Shown: positions 1 through 10,714, counted from the stretch's first letter. The stretch is 19,899 nucleotides of DNA from Hepatocystis sp. ex Piliocolobus tephrosceles (GCA_902459845.2 CABPSV020000294.1:1-19899), one strand, 5' to 3'. Numbers and translations: made by a program. The notes: a model not told the origin generated them from the sequence alone.

Positions 1-314
1 AAATATTTTTTTACAATGGCTAAAAGATTTAACAAAAGATTGTGTGAATAATGTAACGAAACGCAAATATAAAAAAAAAATATTAGGTAAAATGAATTAC
101 AAACAAAAAAAAAAAAAAAAAAAAAAATAATAAAATACATATATACTGTGTATATATACATATATATATGTATATACTGTTACGATTTATAGCATAATTA
201 TACATACATAAATAAATGGCTATGTAATTAACCATATAAATAATTGCTTTAAAGCAGTTAGCTTTTTAATGAAATACGGAAAAGGGGAAAAAAAGGTAAA
301 TAAAAATGTATACA

Positions 315-345
<31 letters not shown>

Positions 346-606
346 AGCCGTCATATAAGTCATCACATAAAAAAATTTTTTTTTTATATTATTATTATTA
401 TTATTGTTTTTTATTATTATTGTTTTTTATTATCATTTTTTTTTTTATTATCATTTTTTTTTTTTATTATCATTTTTTTTTTTATTATCATTTTTTTTTT
501 TATTATCATTTTTTTTTTTATTATCATTTTTTTTTTTATGTTTCTGCTCCAAACAATAAGTACAGTTTATTAGTAATACCAGGACAAAATGTATATGTGT
601 GCATGA
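1..606. other. Downstream flank of gene A, non-coding
   Basis: No coding sequence is supported. The stretch holds A and T homopolymers, a short (gatata)n run near 326-348, and a T-rich repeat at about 366-540. It lies 3' of the minus-strand gene that stops at 607, so part of it is probably that gene's 3' UTR. The left edge of the window truncates the region. Confidence 0.7.
366..540. repeat. T-rich tandem repeat, attatcat plus T tract
   Basis: A core attatcat followed by about ten T recurs six times at 18-19 bp spacing (cores near 429, 447, 466, 484, 502 and 520). An attatt microsatellite precedes it. It begins less than 70 bp beyond the gene A stop. Read in transcript sense it is A-rich with atgataat cores. 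The Phe/Ile open frame across it is a repeat artefact. Confidence 0.8.
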
Positions 607-1055
607 TTATGCGAATAGGTCTTCAAGTTTTTTTTTGGCTCTGTTTTTTTGTGCTTTCAAAGGGTTGTGATGAACTTCGCTTTTTGATGATAATTTATTT
701 TTATTATTTTGAGATAAATCAGTAGTATGGTTTTTGTTTGGATTTTCTTCTTTGCCATTTATCTGTTTTATGTTGGAAGTTCCACTAAAATTGGAGTAAG
801 TTTTGGATTTCAATCCATCGGGCTGTTGATTGATATATTCACTTATATAGGTTGTGTTATGGCTACCTTCATTATCATGTTCATTCATAGAATAAGTTAA
901 ATCGTAATTGTTACTTTTATGATCAACTGAGTTTAATTTGATATTTATTTCGTTATTTCTTCTATTAGTTGAAAAAGTGAAATCGTTGTTTATGTTCGTA
1001 ACTGATGGTTGCATTATGTTATGTTCTTGATAATAATTATTACTATTATTATTAC

Positions 1056-1149
<94 letters not shown>

Positions 1150-1571
1150 GTATTGATTAAACATGTAAATGTTATCCTTATATGTGTTTTCATCATTCTG
1201 CATTATATTATAATTTTGATTATAATTATCATTAATGTTACTACTTTCAATCTTATTATCAAATTTCATATAAGACAAGTTTTTTTTTTGATTATTTGTA
1301 TAATCATCGTTTAATGGGAAATCGTTTGAAGTAAAATTAGGTTGTTTAACATTATTATCTGTTTGGTTGTACGTATAAGTATAACATGGATGGTTTCCAT
1401 TTTCTATGTAATTATTATTACAGTCGTTAGGTATGTTTCCATTTTCAAAAAAAAACATGTTACTATTATTTTCTCCTTGTATATTATTATAAGTGTAATT
1501 CGTATCAACACTAGATTCAAGGGGGATATTATTTAATGTATATCTATCATTATTATCATTATTATTATTAC

Positions 1572-1604
<33 letters not shown>

Positions 1605-4566
1605 CATTATTATTACTCATGTTATAACTACTTGTCATGTCATAACAACTATTATTAATAATAGTACTATTATTGTTATTTTCATTATTATTTTCATTAT
1701 TATTTTCATTATTGTTATTTTCATTATTTGACCATAATTCTGCATCATTATCAAAATTATCGCTCAAATTTTTTTTTTTTAAAGTTTTATTATATGCATT
1801 ACTACTTGCTTTTTTTTTTGTATTATTTTTTTCAATCATATCATTACTTTCCTTAATCATTATGTTGCTTATAATATGAATGTTGTCATTGGGTGTTAAC
1901 ATACCAAACTCTACACAATCATTTTCAATACCTTTGTCATTTTTTTCCATTTGGTTAGAATATACTGTGTCATGAGTTTTATCAAACTGTGTTATGTTTT
2001 CAAAATTGTTAACATCGTTAGGTTCAGTCATATTATTGTCTCTAATTTGGTTTGTATTGTTGTCTGTAATTTCGCCTGTTATATCATCTTCTATATCACC
2101 TGTATCAACTTCTGTAATGTCACATGTAAGATTATCATCCTCTCCTTCCGATTCTTTATTTGATAAAACACTAGCCAAAACTGTATTAACTGCATTAAAC
2201 TCTTCATGGTCGACTTCATGATCGATTTCATTATCATCAAAAGTATTAACTATTTCACAAACATTTTCATTTATATTATTTATCAAATTATCTATATCGT
2301 CCATATCTGAGTTTATATTATTCAAAGCATTGATTAAATTATTATGTTCATTTAATTTCTTTTGTTTTTTTTCTAATACAGTTTGTTTAATTTTGCTAAG
2401 GTTATCTAACATTTTTAAACATTCATTGATTTTGTTTTTAAACAATTGTAAAGATAAGTCGTTATTCGGTTGGGTATTATTTTGTTGGATATGACCATCG
2501 GTTATGTTATCTTGTGAGGAGTAACCATGATCTTCTTCTAAATTATTAAATTTTTCTTTTGTATCAAGTTGATGATTATTATTATCATAACTATCACCAC
2601 CACCATCACCACCACCATCACCACCACCATCACCACCACCATCACCATCACCACCACCATCACCATCACCACCACCATCACCACCACCATCACCACCAGC
2701 AGCTTCGTACTCATTTAATATATTTTTTAAATTATTTATAATTTTTTTTTTATAATTACTCACGGTATCATTTATTCGTTCATCTAACAAATTTCGATCG
2801 TTATCAGAAATACAATATACATGATCAGATTCTTTTGATTTTTTGTTTGTAAGTGAATCATTTGTTTTGTTTATATTATTTAACATATTTAATTGATTTT
2901 GTTTATATTTTGTCTCTAATTCGATAGTTATTTGTTGTGTAAGTTCATCTCTCAGTTGTTCTTTAATTTTATTTAATAGTTCTTCGCTAATAACATTTGA
3001 AAAGGATATATTTTTATGAATACTATTTTCTAATTGAGAACTATTAATAGTATTATTATTACTCTCTGAGCCAGAACTACCAATTTTTTTTGTAACATGT
3101 GTCATATCACGAAATGGTGTAGTACTACCATTCATTGATGTATATTCATTTTGTACAGTATTATTCAATATGATATTTTTAGGTATTTGTGAAATTAAAG
3201 AAATAGGTGAAGATGATAAATCGTTAGTAATATTTCTTCTATTTATTTTAAATTCGTATATTTGATTTTGTTTTAAAATATGATCATTATTATTAATTTC
3301 ATTATTTTTTATTATATCTTCTTGTATTTGACGTTTTGTTAGAGAAGTAGTTGCACTTTTCATATTTTTCATTGAATAATTATTTTTTAAGTTTTTTAAA
3401 TGTTTTTTAAGATATATATTTTCATGATTTATGTTAGTATAGTCATTTTTTAATTTTTGAAATTTTAAATTTAACATATCTACTTGTTTTTTATAAAATT
3501 CATCACTTCTTATATTATTCATATGACTACTATTTAAATAGTGATCTGTATTTGTATTTTTAAAATTATTATCATTTGATATTACTTGGTCAGCTAAATT
3601 TAACATTAATTTATTTATTTTTTCATTTTCTTGTGGATGTAGAATATGTCCTTCCCTAGTTTCTTGATTTATTAAATGTTTAAGTAATTCTATCGATTGT
3701 TCAACTATTTGTAAGTTTCCTTGTGTTTTATAATTTTCATTACGGTCAGACAATGTTCCAAATTTATTTGATATATCCAAATTGTTATTTATATTATTAG
3801 AATAGTAACTATTCGAAGGTAGTTTATCTTCGTATATCCTACCGTAAATACTTGAAGTTTTATTCATTTTATTAGGTGGTCTCAAATTAATAGATTTAGA
3901 ACGAGATGAATTAATTATATACATTGATGTATTATTTCGATTTGTTTTTACATTGTTTGACATATTATTCATAAACTTATATTCTAAAGGATAATGTTTC
4001 TTATAATTATTATTATGATCTGACATATTATTTATTACATTGTTTGATAACATGTTATTATCTTTAACGTATACGTTCCTATTACTATAACTATGGTCCA
4101 TTTGTTCATTTGTTACTGATGCTATGTCATCATTGTAATCTTTATTTATATTGCTATTATATATATTATGGGTGTTTTGTAAAGTGTAGGTATTTTGTAA
4201 ATTATGGGTATTTTGTAAATTATGGCTGTTTTGTAAATTATGACTGTTTTGTAAATTATGACTGTTTTGTAAATTATGACTGTTTTGTAAATTATGACTG
4301 TTTTGTAAATTATGACTGTTTTGTAAATTATGACTGTTTTGTAAATTATGACTGTTTTGTAAATTATGGATATTTTGTATACTGTTGGTATTGTTTACAT
4401 CATTAGTATTGTTTATCTCGTGGCTACTTTTTGTGTCGTTACTGTTTATGTCGTTATTACTTTTTATTTCGTGACTATTATTTATGTCGTGGTTATTACT
4501 GTTTACCTTCTGAATAACTTCAGATTTGGTACTTCTTACGTTGGATTTACGTGAAAAAAAATTCAT
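607..4566 (-). CDS. Gene A: large Asn-rich coiled-coil protein, function unknown
   Basis: Intronless 1319-residue ORF. It starts at the ATG complementary to 4564-4566 (MNFFSRKSN) and stops at TAA (607-609). I do not recognise the family. Visible in order: an N/S/H/D-rich N terminus; about ten HNLQN[S/T] hexapeptides (about residues 66-132); predicted helices near 282-329; a coiled-coil-like K/L-rich stretch near 356-400; helices near 523-564 and 592-620; a 35-residue Gly/Asp block (624-658); another helical stretch near 706-774; an acidic N/D/E segment near 780-880; Asn runs near 943-1003 and 1139-1179; and a basic C terminus ending KKKLEDLFA. No signal peptide or membrane segment is apparent. 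The more complex helical segments (282-400, 520-620, 706-774) and the two termini are the likeliest conserved parts. It is divergently arranged with CFAP91 across 2.6 kb. A structural or nuclear scaffold role is possible but is only inference. Confidence 0.88.
1031..1151 (-). repeat. Long poly-Asn tract in gene A
   Basis: A run of att (aat on the coding strand), broken by a few Ser codons, encodes about 40 mostly Asn residues (around 1139-1179). Two shorter Asn tracts lie at about 1558-1612 and 1667-1730, the latter as NNNE units. These are typical of falciparum-type proteins and likely vary in length between isolates. Confidence 0.9.
2593..2697 (-). repeat. Gly/Asp repeat (GGGD) in gene A, GC-rich island
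   Basis: 35 codons read as GGGD and GD units (25 Gly, 10 Asp), from GGT and GAT codons. The DNA is a caccaccatcac repeat, strikingly GC-rich for this window. It sits at residues 624-658, between two helical segments, and may act as a flexible acidic linker. The opposite strand would read as poly-His, which I treat as a shadow. Confidence 0.9.
4171..4370 (-). repeat. 18-bp tandem repeat encoding HNLQN[S/T]
   Basis: The core ttttgtaaattatg recurs ten times at exact 18-bp spacing (4193, 4211, 4229 and so on to 4355), with a degenerate copy at 4175. On the minus strand each unit encodes HNLQNS or HNLQNT. Units are nearly identical in DNA, so the array expanded recently and in frame. Outer copies diverge (YTLQNT, HNIYNS). 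Confidence 0.92.
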
Positions 4567-4955
4567 TGTTTTATATTTATTACTTTTTTTATATTTTTTT
4601 TTTTTATAATTAACATAAGTGCGTATATATATTATATATTTATGTATCTAAAAACAAGGAGGTCAAGATAAAATGTTATAATTTTTTCAAATTTGTAAGC
4701 TCGTTTTCGTGTTAAGTTGGATTTGTGCTTATGTATAGGTATGTATATTTATATGAAATACATTCAGTGTAGTAGTATAGTAGTATATACAAATAGCAAA
4801 ATATATGAAAATCAAAAAAAAAAAAAAAAAAAAAAAAAAAGTGTTATTTTTATTAACTTTTGTCAAACCCACAGAAAAAATAAGGCACAAATAAAATCAA
4901 CAAAAAATGTAAAAATATAGGATTATTTTTTTTTTTTTTTTTTAACTTTGTTTAT

Positions 4956-4986
<31 letters not shown>

Positions 4987-5348
4987 TTATATAGCTTCTA
5001 AACAAAAATACTTTCTATTGCATATATTAAATAATTGTCACAATAAATTCAATGATTAACATTTTTACGTTTTTTATATAAAAATCATTGTAAATTTGTT
5101 TAATAGATATTTTTTTTTTCGGTTTTTTTTTTTTTTTTTAGTTTGTGACTTCACTATATGCATAAGTATATATATATATATATACCCATTTTTTAAACTC
5201 GTTTAAATAATGCCACGAAAAAACAAAAATAAAAAAAAAAAAAAAAAAAAACAGTTACGCTTTTTTTGTTTGATCATGTGTTTTTTTTATTTTAATCACA
5301 TATTTTTTTTATCAAAGTGTTAATTTTTTTTTTTTTTTTTTTTGAAGT

Positions 5349-5368
5349 AAATTTACACGTGTAAATTT
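5349..5368. promoter_or_regulatory. 20-bp perfect palindrome with CACGTG centre
   Basis: The half-site AAATTTACAC is followed directly by its exact reverse complement, with CACGTG in the middle. It lies about 0.8 kb upstream of gene A and 1.8 kb upstream of CFAP91. It could bind a dimeric factor, but in DNA this A+T-rich a chance palindrome is plausible. No function is shown. Confidence 0.3.
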
Positions 5369-6702
5369 TTTGTTAATTAATGACACACATATACATGCGT
5401 ACGGGGGTAACTCTTTGCATAAATAATTAGCCTCTATTCGCATAATACATGATAAATGAACTTTTAACATGTTGTTGAAGGTTACAAAAATTAACATTGT
5501 AAGAACAAACATTTTTTAAAGGTTAGCATTATAAGTTCCCTTTTTTTATTTTATTTTTTTTATTTTTTTATTTTTTTTTTTTTTGCTATATTAAAATATT
5601 ATAAAAATGTTAATTTATCAGATAGAACAGATATTGATATATAATTATATACAAAATATTATTAAAAAAAGAACAGAAAAAGAAAAAGTTGTGTAACACA
5701 CATATAATTACGTTAAATGCATATAAATATAGTACATATGTGTGATATGTCAATGAATGAGCATGTTTTGATTTGCACATATATATATATATATGTTTTT
5801 ATATATAGAAAAAACTGCCTCAAAAGTGAATAAATAAAAAAACAAAAATTATTCAGTAACAAGCGAAAGGTTTTTTTTTTTTTTTTTTTTTAATGTGTTA
5901 GTCGTTATACTATGATGCTTTTTGGTTCATTGAACTGTTCATGATATGTATATATATATATGTTTATACTATCTACTATGTACAGATGCACATGCAAATG
6001 TGTACCTTAGATACCCATGCGTAGTATACATGTATGAATGTAAAGATGTTATTGATAAAAAAAAAAAAAAAAAAAAAAAAAACAATAATGGCGATGATAG
6101 ATGATAGATGATAGATGGTAATTAGGTTTGGTTTTTATATAAGTCAAATGGTTTGTTATTGTCAGCATATGCATATAAGTAAAATTAAGAACTCGTTTAT
6201 TTATTTATTTATTTATTATTATTATTTTTTTTTTTTTTCTATGAACTATAACCTATAACCTTTGTTGTTCAATATGTTAAGAAGGAAAAGAACGAAGCGA
6301 AATATGTTTTCTCTTATAATAGTGAGATAAAAGCTATTTTTTTTAATTTATAAAAACATTTTTTTCTTCTGCTTCTTCGTCTTTTATTTTTTAAAATTTT
6401 TTTTTGGAATTTGTTTAAGTTATATGCATAGGTATATATATGCACATTTATTCTTCATTGTATACTATATTTATGAATATTATATTTAGTATATGTTCTT
6501 ATGCAAATAAAAAGTGGGAGAAAAAAAAAAAAAAAATGTCTTTATTTACGCAAAAAAATTTGTCTATATATATTGTATAGCATTTTTTTTTTTTTTTTTT
6601 TTTTTTTTTACCATATATTTTCAATCCACTTTTCGAAGCTGTACGAGCTTAGACAATAAACTAAGCAAATAGTTAAATGTTTAATTAGAAAAATAATTAA
6701 AT

Positions 6703-6766
6703 AAGTAATTAATTAAATAAGTGATTAATTAAATAAGTGATTAATTAAATAAGTAATTAATTAAAT
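6703..6766. repeat. 16-bp tandem repeat, four copies
   Basis: aagt[a/g]attaattaaat occurs four times at 16-bp spacing (6703, 6719, 6735, 6751) with a partial copy following. It is non-coding and lies about 0.4 kb upstream of the CFAP91 start. Confidence 0.85.
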
Positions 6767-7075
6767 AAATAAGTAAATGTATCTATATTAACTGTAACAA
6801 TTAATCGATATTTCTACAAAATATGTATTTTTAGTTTTGCTAAAAAAAAATATTCCAAATAAACATATATTACACATTAATAATATATCTCCCTTTTTTT
6901 CATCCACATAATAAACAAAAAAAAAAAAAAAAAAAAACATTTTTTTTTTTTTTTTATATTACTAGTTGCAAACATAAAATTCTATGTAAAATAAATAATT
7001 TATATATGTATTAATATTTATAAAATATAAATTAAAAGAGCTGTTTTATGAATTAAAGGAGCTTTACATTTCTAA

Positions 7076-7114
<39 letters not shown>

Positions 7115-7150
7115 AAAAATACTTTTTATACATACATACACACGCATACC

Positions 7151-9058
7151 ATGGCACATGTATCTAAACGATTTGACGAAAATGCTGAGAATGTTAATGT
7201 AGACAAGAATCGAAAGAATATTAATTATCGCAACCGAAATGCAAGTAGTAGTTCTTATTACAATAGTAAACAATTTGGAGATAAATTAATAAAAACTAAA
7301 AATGCAATAACGTCGACAGCCGTATCAAAAAACAATGATCAGAAACATGGTAAAGTTAAGAGTTTAAGTGTCGTTGAAGACAAAGTTAGTATAGTATCAT
7401 CAACTGAGTTAACAAAAGACGTAACGTTTAGTGAAAATAAAAACAAAATAACTGAATCAAAAGAAAAAGATATATTAAGACAAAAAAAAGAAGAAATAAA
7501 AGAATTAGCAAACATATGTATAGAACAAAAATTATCAGTAAATAATGAAAATATTCAAATAGTACGTAAATTAAAAGAAAAACGTATGTTAGAAGAACAA
7601 ATTAGTAAAAATGAGAATATAAAAAATTTACAGGATAGAAGAAGAATATTAGAAGAAATAGAGTATCATGAATGGGCTGATAGAGAAAAAAGAATAAAAG
7701 AGTTACAAGAAAAAAAAATGAAATTATTGAAAAAAGTAATGTTACAACGAGATGCAGAAAAAGCAGATAAAGTATTTTATGAAGTAGATAAAATAATGCA
7801 AGAAAGAGATAAAAATAAAGATAAAATAATAGAAAATTTTGAAAAAGAAAAAGCTAAAGATATAAAAAATTTATTTATAGAAAGAAAAAATCTTTTAAAA
7901 ACTGTTTATAATGAAAAAAATGATATAATAGATGATATTAATGATTACACTTCTAATTATAATTTAAAACTAGAACGAAATGGAATTATACCAAATAAAA
8001 TGGATCAAAGAACTGAAAATAAAATTGACAATATATTCAACAATACACATAACAAATTAAATGATTTGAATATTACAACAGATGATTTATCCAAAATAAA
8101 TGTAACGTGGATTTCATCAAAAGAAAATAAAAGAAAAACAGATGTAACTGCAGAAGTTGAAAAAAAACAAAATAAACAACTTATTGATTCTATGTACCGA
8201 TTTTTAAATAAAGAACAAAAAGAAACAAAATCTGATGAATATTTAAAAACAGATATTGATATTAAAAGTGAAACAAAAAAAACACAAACCAATAAAATAA
8301 TTTTCCCTCTTTTAACTACCAAAACATATGAAGAAGATATTTTTGAAAAAAATGTATTATATCTGCAAAATATATTGAGGGGAAAAGCAGTTCAAATGTT
8401 AATGAATGATGGAAAACATGCATATAGTGACCTGATAAAAGAATTAAAAACATATGAAAAAATTGATCAATACAGTTCAAATGAAATAAATATGTTTAAA
8501 AAAGAAAATTTTGAAAAGTTAAAAGTTGATTCTTATTTAGAAAATATACAAGGAAAATATATATCAGAATTATTAGACTCTTTATCCAATGAATTGGAAA
8601 AATATGAAGAAGAAAGAAAAATAGCTGTATTGGTAAAATATGCTGAAAGAGAACGACGATTAAAAGAATGTAAAGAGAAAGGTAAAAGACAAGCAGAATA
8701 TTTATTAAGAGAAAAAGAAGATTATTTATTTAATGAAATAATGGGATTAAATAATCAAACAGTTGATTCTTATTTAGAAGATATTTTAAGTAATGCAATT
8801 AACGATGCATCCAAAGAAGAAGCATTAATCAGAACAAAAAAAAAAGCAGAACAATTAAATGAAATTTATAATTCACTAAATAACCAAAATGAAGAAAAAA
8901 ATAAACTTATAGTTAAAGAGTTAGTGGGTAACTTTATAATTCCTTATGTTGATAAGCAAAGAGGCTTAGAATTCGATGCATTCGAACAAAAAAAAAATAA
9001 TGCCGTGGCAAATTTTGCAGCGCAACACGTTTTTGCTAAAACTCACGAGGCATTCTAA
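7151..9058 (+). CDS. CFAP91: Axonemal protein, CFAP91/MAATS1 family
   Basis: Intronless 635-residue ORF from ATG 7151 (context accATGg) to TAA 9056-9058. It lacks a signal peptide and membrane segments and is mostly charged helix. Family resemblance is from memory of CFAP91/MAATS1 (AAT-1, Chlamydomonas FAP91). A helical block near residues 161-246 contains HEWADREKRIKELQEKKM, like the family's W-x-x-R-E motif. LRGKAVQMLMNDGKHAYSDL near 409-428 matches the family pattern of a basic GRA-Q-x-M-x-x-G-K followed by an ELI/DLI-x-EL helix. Then come IQGKYISELLDSLSNEL, EERKIAVLVKYAERERR, TVDSYLEDIL and a C-terminal VKELVGNFIIPYV. In other eukaryotes CFAP91 belongs to the calmodulin- and spoke-associated complex at radial spoke bases. 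In Plasmodium the only axoneme is in the male gamete, so expression in late male gametocytes is expected. It is somewhat shorter than animal orthologues (recalled as about 770 aa). Residues 247-400 look like a low-complexity linker. Confidence 0.82.
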   Translation: MAHVSKRFDENAENVNVDKNRKNINYRNRNASSSSYYNSKQFGDKLIKTKNAITSTAVSKNNDQKHGKVKSLSVVEDKVSIVSSTELTKDVTFSENKNKITESKEKDILRQKKEEIKELANICIEQKLSVNNENIQIVRKLKEKRMLEEQISKNENIKNLQDRRRILEEIEYHEWADREKRIKELQEKKMKLLKKVMLQRDAEKADKVFYEVDKIMQERDKNKDKIIENFEKEKAKDIKNLFIERKNLLKTVYNEKNDIIDDINDYTSNYNLKLERNGIIPNKMDQRTENKIDNIFNNTHNKLNDLNITTDDLSKINVTWISSKENKRKTDVTAEVEKKQNKQLIDSMYRFLNKEQKETKSDEYLKTDIDIKSETKKTQTNKIIFPLLTTKTYEEDIFEKNVLYLQNILRGKAVQMLMNDGKHAYSDLIKELKTYEKIDQYSSNEINMFKKENFEKLKVDSYLENIQGKYISELLDSLSNELEKYEEERKIAVLVKYAERERRLKECKEKGKRQAEYLLREKEDYLFNEIMGLNNQTVDSYLEDILSNAINDASKEEALIRTKKKAEQLNEIYNSLNNQNEEKNKLIVKELVGNFIIPYVDKQRGLEFDAFEQKKNNAVANFAAQHVFAKTHEAF

Positions 9059-9113
9059 AGTGCATGCATATATGCACATACATACGTATACCTATGTATA
9101 CATATGTATGTAC

Positions 9114-9147
<34 letters not shown>

Positions 9148-9360
9148 ATATATATATGATAGATAATAAAATTAGCTTTTGTGAAGTATATGACTTTATG
9201 CATGATGTGTATGCAAATATACGACTAAATTGTGCCTTTTTATAAAAAAAAAAAAATATATGTGAGCGCGTGCACTTGTACATACATATGTACGTGTGTA
9301 CATACATACATATAAACACATATATAAACACATATATAAACATATATACAAGCACATATA

Positions 9361-9492
9361 CGAGCAAATATACGAACATATATACGAGCAAATATACGAG
9401 CAAATATACGAGCAAATATACGAGCAAATATACGAGCATATATACGAGCATATATACGAGCAAATATACGAGCAAATATACGAGCAAATATA
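9361..9492. repeat. 12-bp minisatellite, cgagcaaatata, 11 copies
   Basis: Eleven contiguous 12-bp units: eight cgagcaaatata, two cgagcatatata and one cgaacatatata. Degenerate cacatatataaa units lead in from about 9315. The unit is a multiple of three without stops, so long spurious ORFs open in several frames on both strands. It begins about 300 bp past the CFAP91 stop and could lie in its 3' UTR. Confidence 0.9.
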
Positions 9493-9791
9493 CAAATACA
9501 CATGTGTACACTTTTAGTTATAACAATTTTTCATTAATTATTTTTATCAATTCTATTTGGTGCGATAAAAAAAATATTTATTTTATGAAATTTAAAAATG
9601 GTTATATGGACATACACATACGTACGTATGTACACATATCTATAACAATGTACTTTCGTAATGACTTTTTTTAATATAATCTCATTCTTTGTTAAATGTT
9701 GCTATTTTTTTTGAACCCCAAATATTTAACTTAACTTTTTTTTCTCTTTAAGATTTAAATAACTGTATAATGCATTTACCAAAAATATACA

Positions 9792-9803
9792 TGCATGCAT
9801 GCA
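9792..9803. promoter_or_regulatory. Overlapping TGCATGCA sites (ApiAP2-type motif)
   Basis: TGCATGCATGCA contains two overlapping copies of TGCATGCA, the motif recognised by the ApiAP2 factor encoded by PF14_0633 (recalled from the literature). A further copy is at 9061-9068, immediately after the CFAP91 stop. The double site lies 2.2 kb upstream of H2B.Z, which is distant for a promoter. Sequence match only. Confidence 0.35.
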
Positions 9804-9859
9804 CGTATACAATTTTTACGTTGTACAAATTATATGAACAAAACATATGAATATTCAGG

Positions 9860-9894
<35 letters not shown>

Positions 9895-10714
9895 GTTTTA
9901 TGTTACCTCTATTTATGAAATAAAAAATTATACATAATTAGTACTGTTAAAATGAAAAGCACCGAATTGATAGAGTAATAATTCAAATAATAGAACATCC
10001 TATATATTTTTTTAAGTAGTCATTTGTGTATACTTTTTTTTTTTTTTTTTTTTTAACGTTTCTGAACAAAATTGCATTTAGGAAGATTTCACATTGAACA
10101 TATTTTGTACATATTAAAAAGGTGAAGGAACCAAAACTAAGTTTTTAGTACTAAATATATATTTTATTTGTATACAATGCATTAATGTGTAAATAAGTAT
10201 CTAAACAGACATTCGTATATATACGTATAAGCTAATGATGTAGAGAAGTAACAATTATTAATTAGTAGTATACAAAAACTGTACAATAAAAAAATATATA
10301 TGTATATGCATATTTATTTATATTAAATAAAAAATATAAATATTTTAATATTTTATAATATATATGTATATGTATATATAATATATACAAATTAGTAATT
10401 GCGTTAAACATAAAATTAAATGAATAAATTTTTTTTTCTTTTATCTCAATAACAAACTAACTGTTAATAAATAAATGAGTTCAATAAAATATTTTATTTA
10501 TCACATTGTGAGCATTTAAAAAAAAAAATTAATTGTTATGTTATTAAAAATGTGAGCGTTAGTATAATATATAATAAATTCAAATATGTGTTTTTGCTTA
10601 TTTACCTAAGGTGTCTATGTAATTGTTCAAATATGCAAATGTATATGTAAATATTTTAAAAGGAACAATTTGGCAAAATCAAAATATATTGTAACATGAA
10701 GCGATTATAGTGGG

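Larger units (their letters stand above)
4567..7150. other. Divergent intergenic region between gene A and CFAP91
   Basis: This 2.6-kb stretch separates two head-to-head genes, so it should hold both promoters and 5' UTRs. I find no convincing coding sequence: frames are closed every few dozen codons and short ORFs end in homopolymers. It contains many A and T runs of 15-35 bp, short (TA)n, a 16-bp repeat (6703-6766), a 20-bp perfect palindrome (5349-5368), and GNGTAC hexamers at 5397-5402 and 6000-6005. A run of 35 A (7078-7112) ends 38 bp before the CFAP91 start codon and probably lies in its 5' UTR. Confidence 0.75.

Noticed and set aside
2559..2741. Plus-strand 60-aa poly-His ORF
   Set aside because: It is the antisense of the Gly/Asp repeat in gene A and has no independent start context or non-repeat content.
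6243..6262. Telomere-like ctataacctataacc
   Set aside because: Does not match the Plasmodium telomere unit (GGGTTYA); only two imperfect copies.
9092..9517. Several overlapping ORFs of 73-139 aa on both strands (IYEQ, SYIC, VYLL repeats)
   Set aside because: All are readings of the 12-bp minisatellite, which lacks stops in many frames. No non-repeat protein sequence supports any of them.
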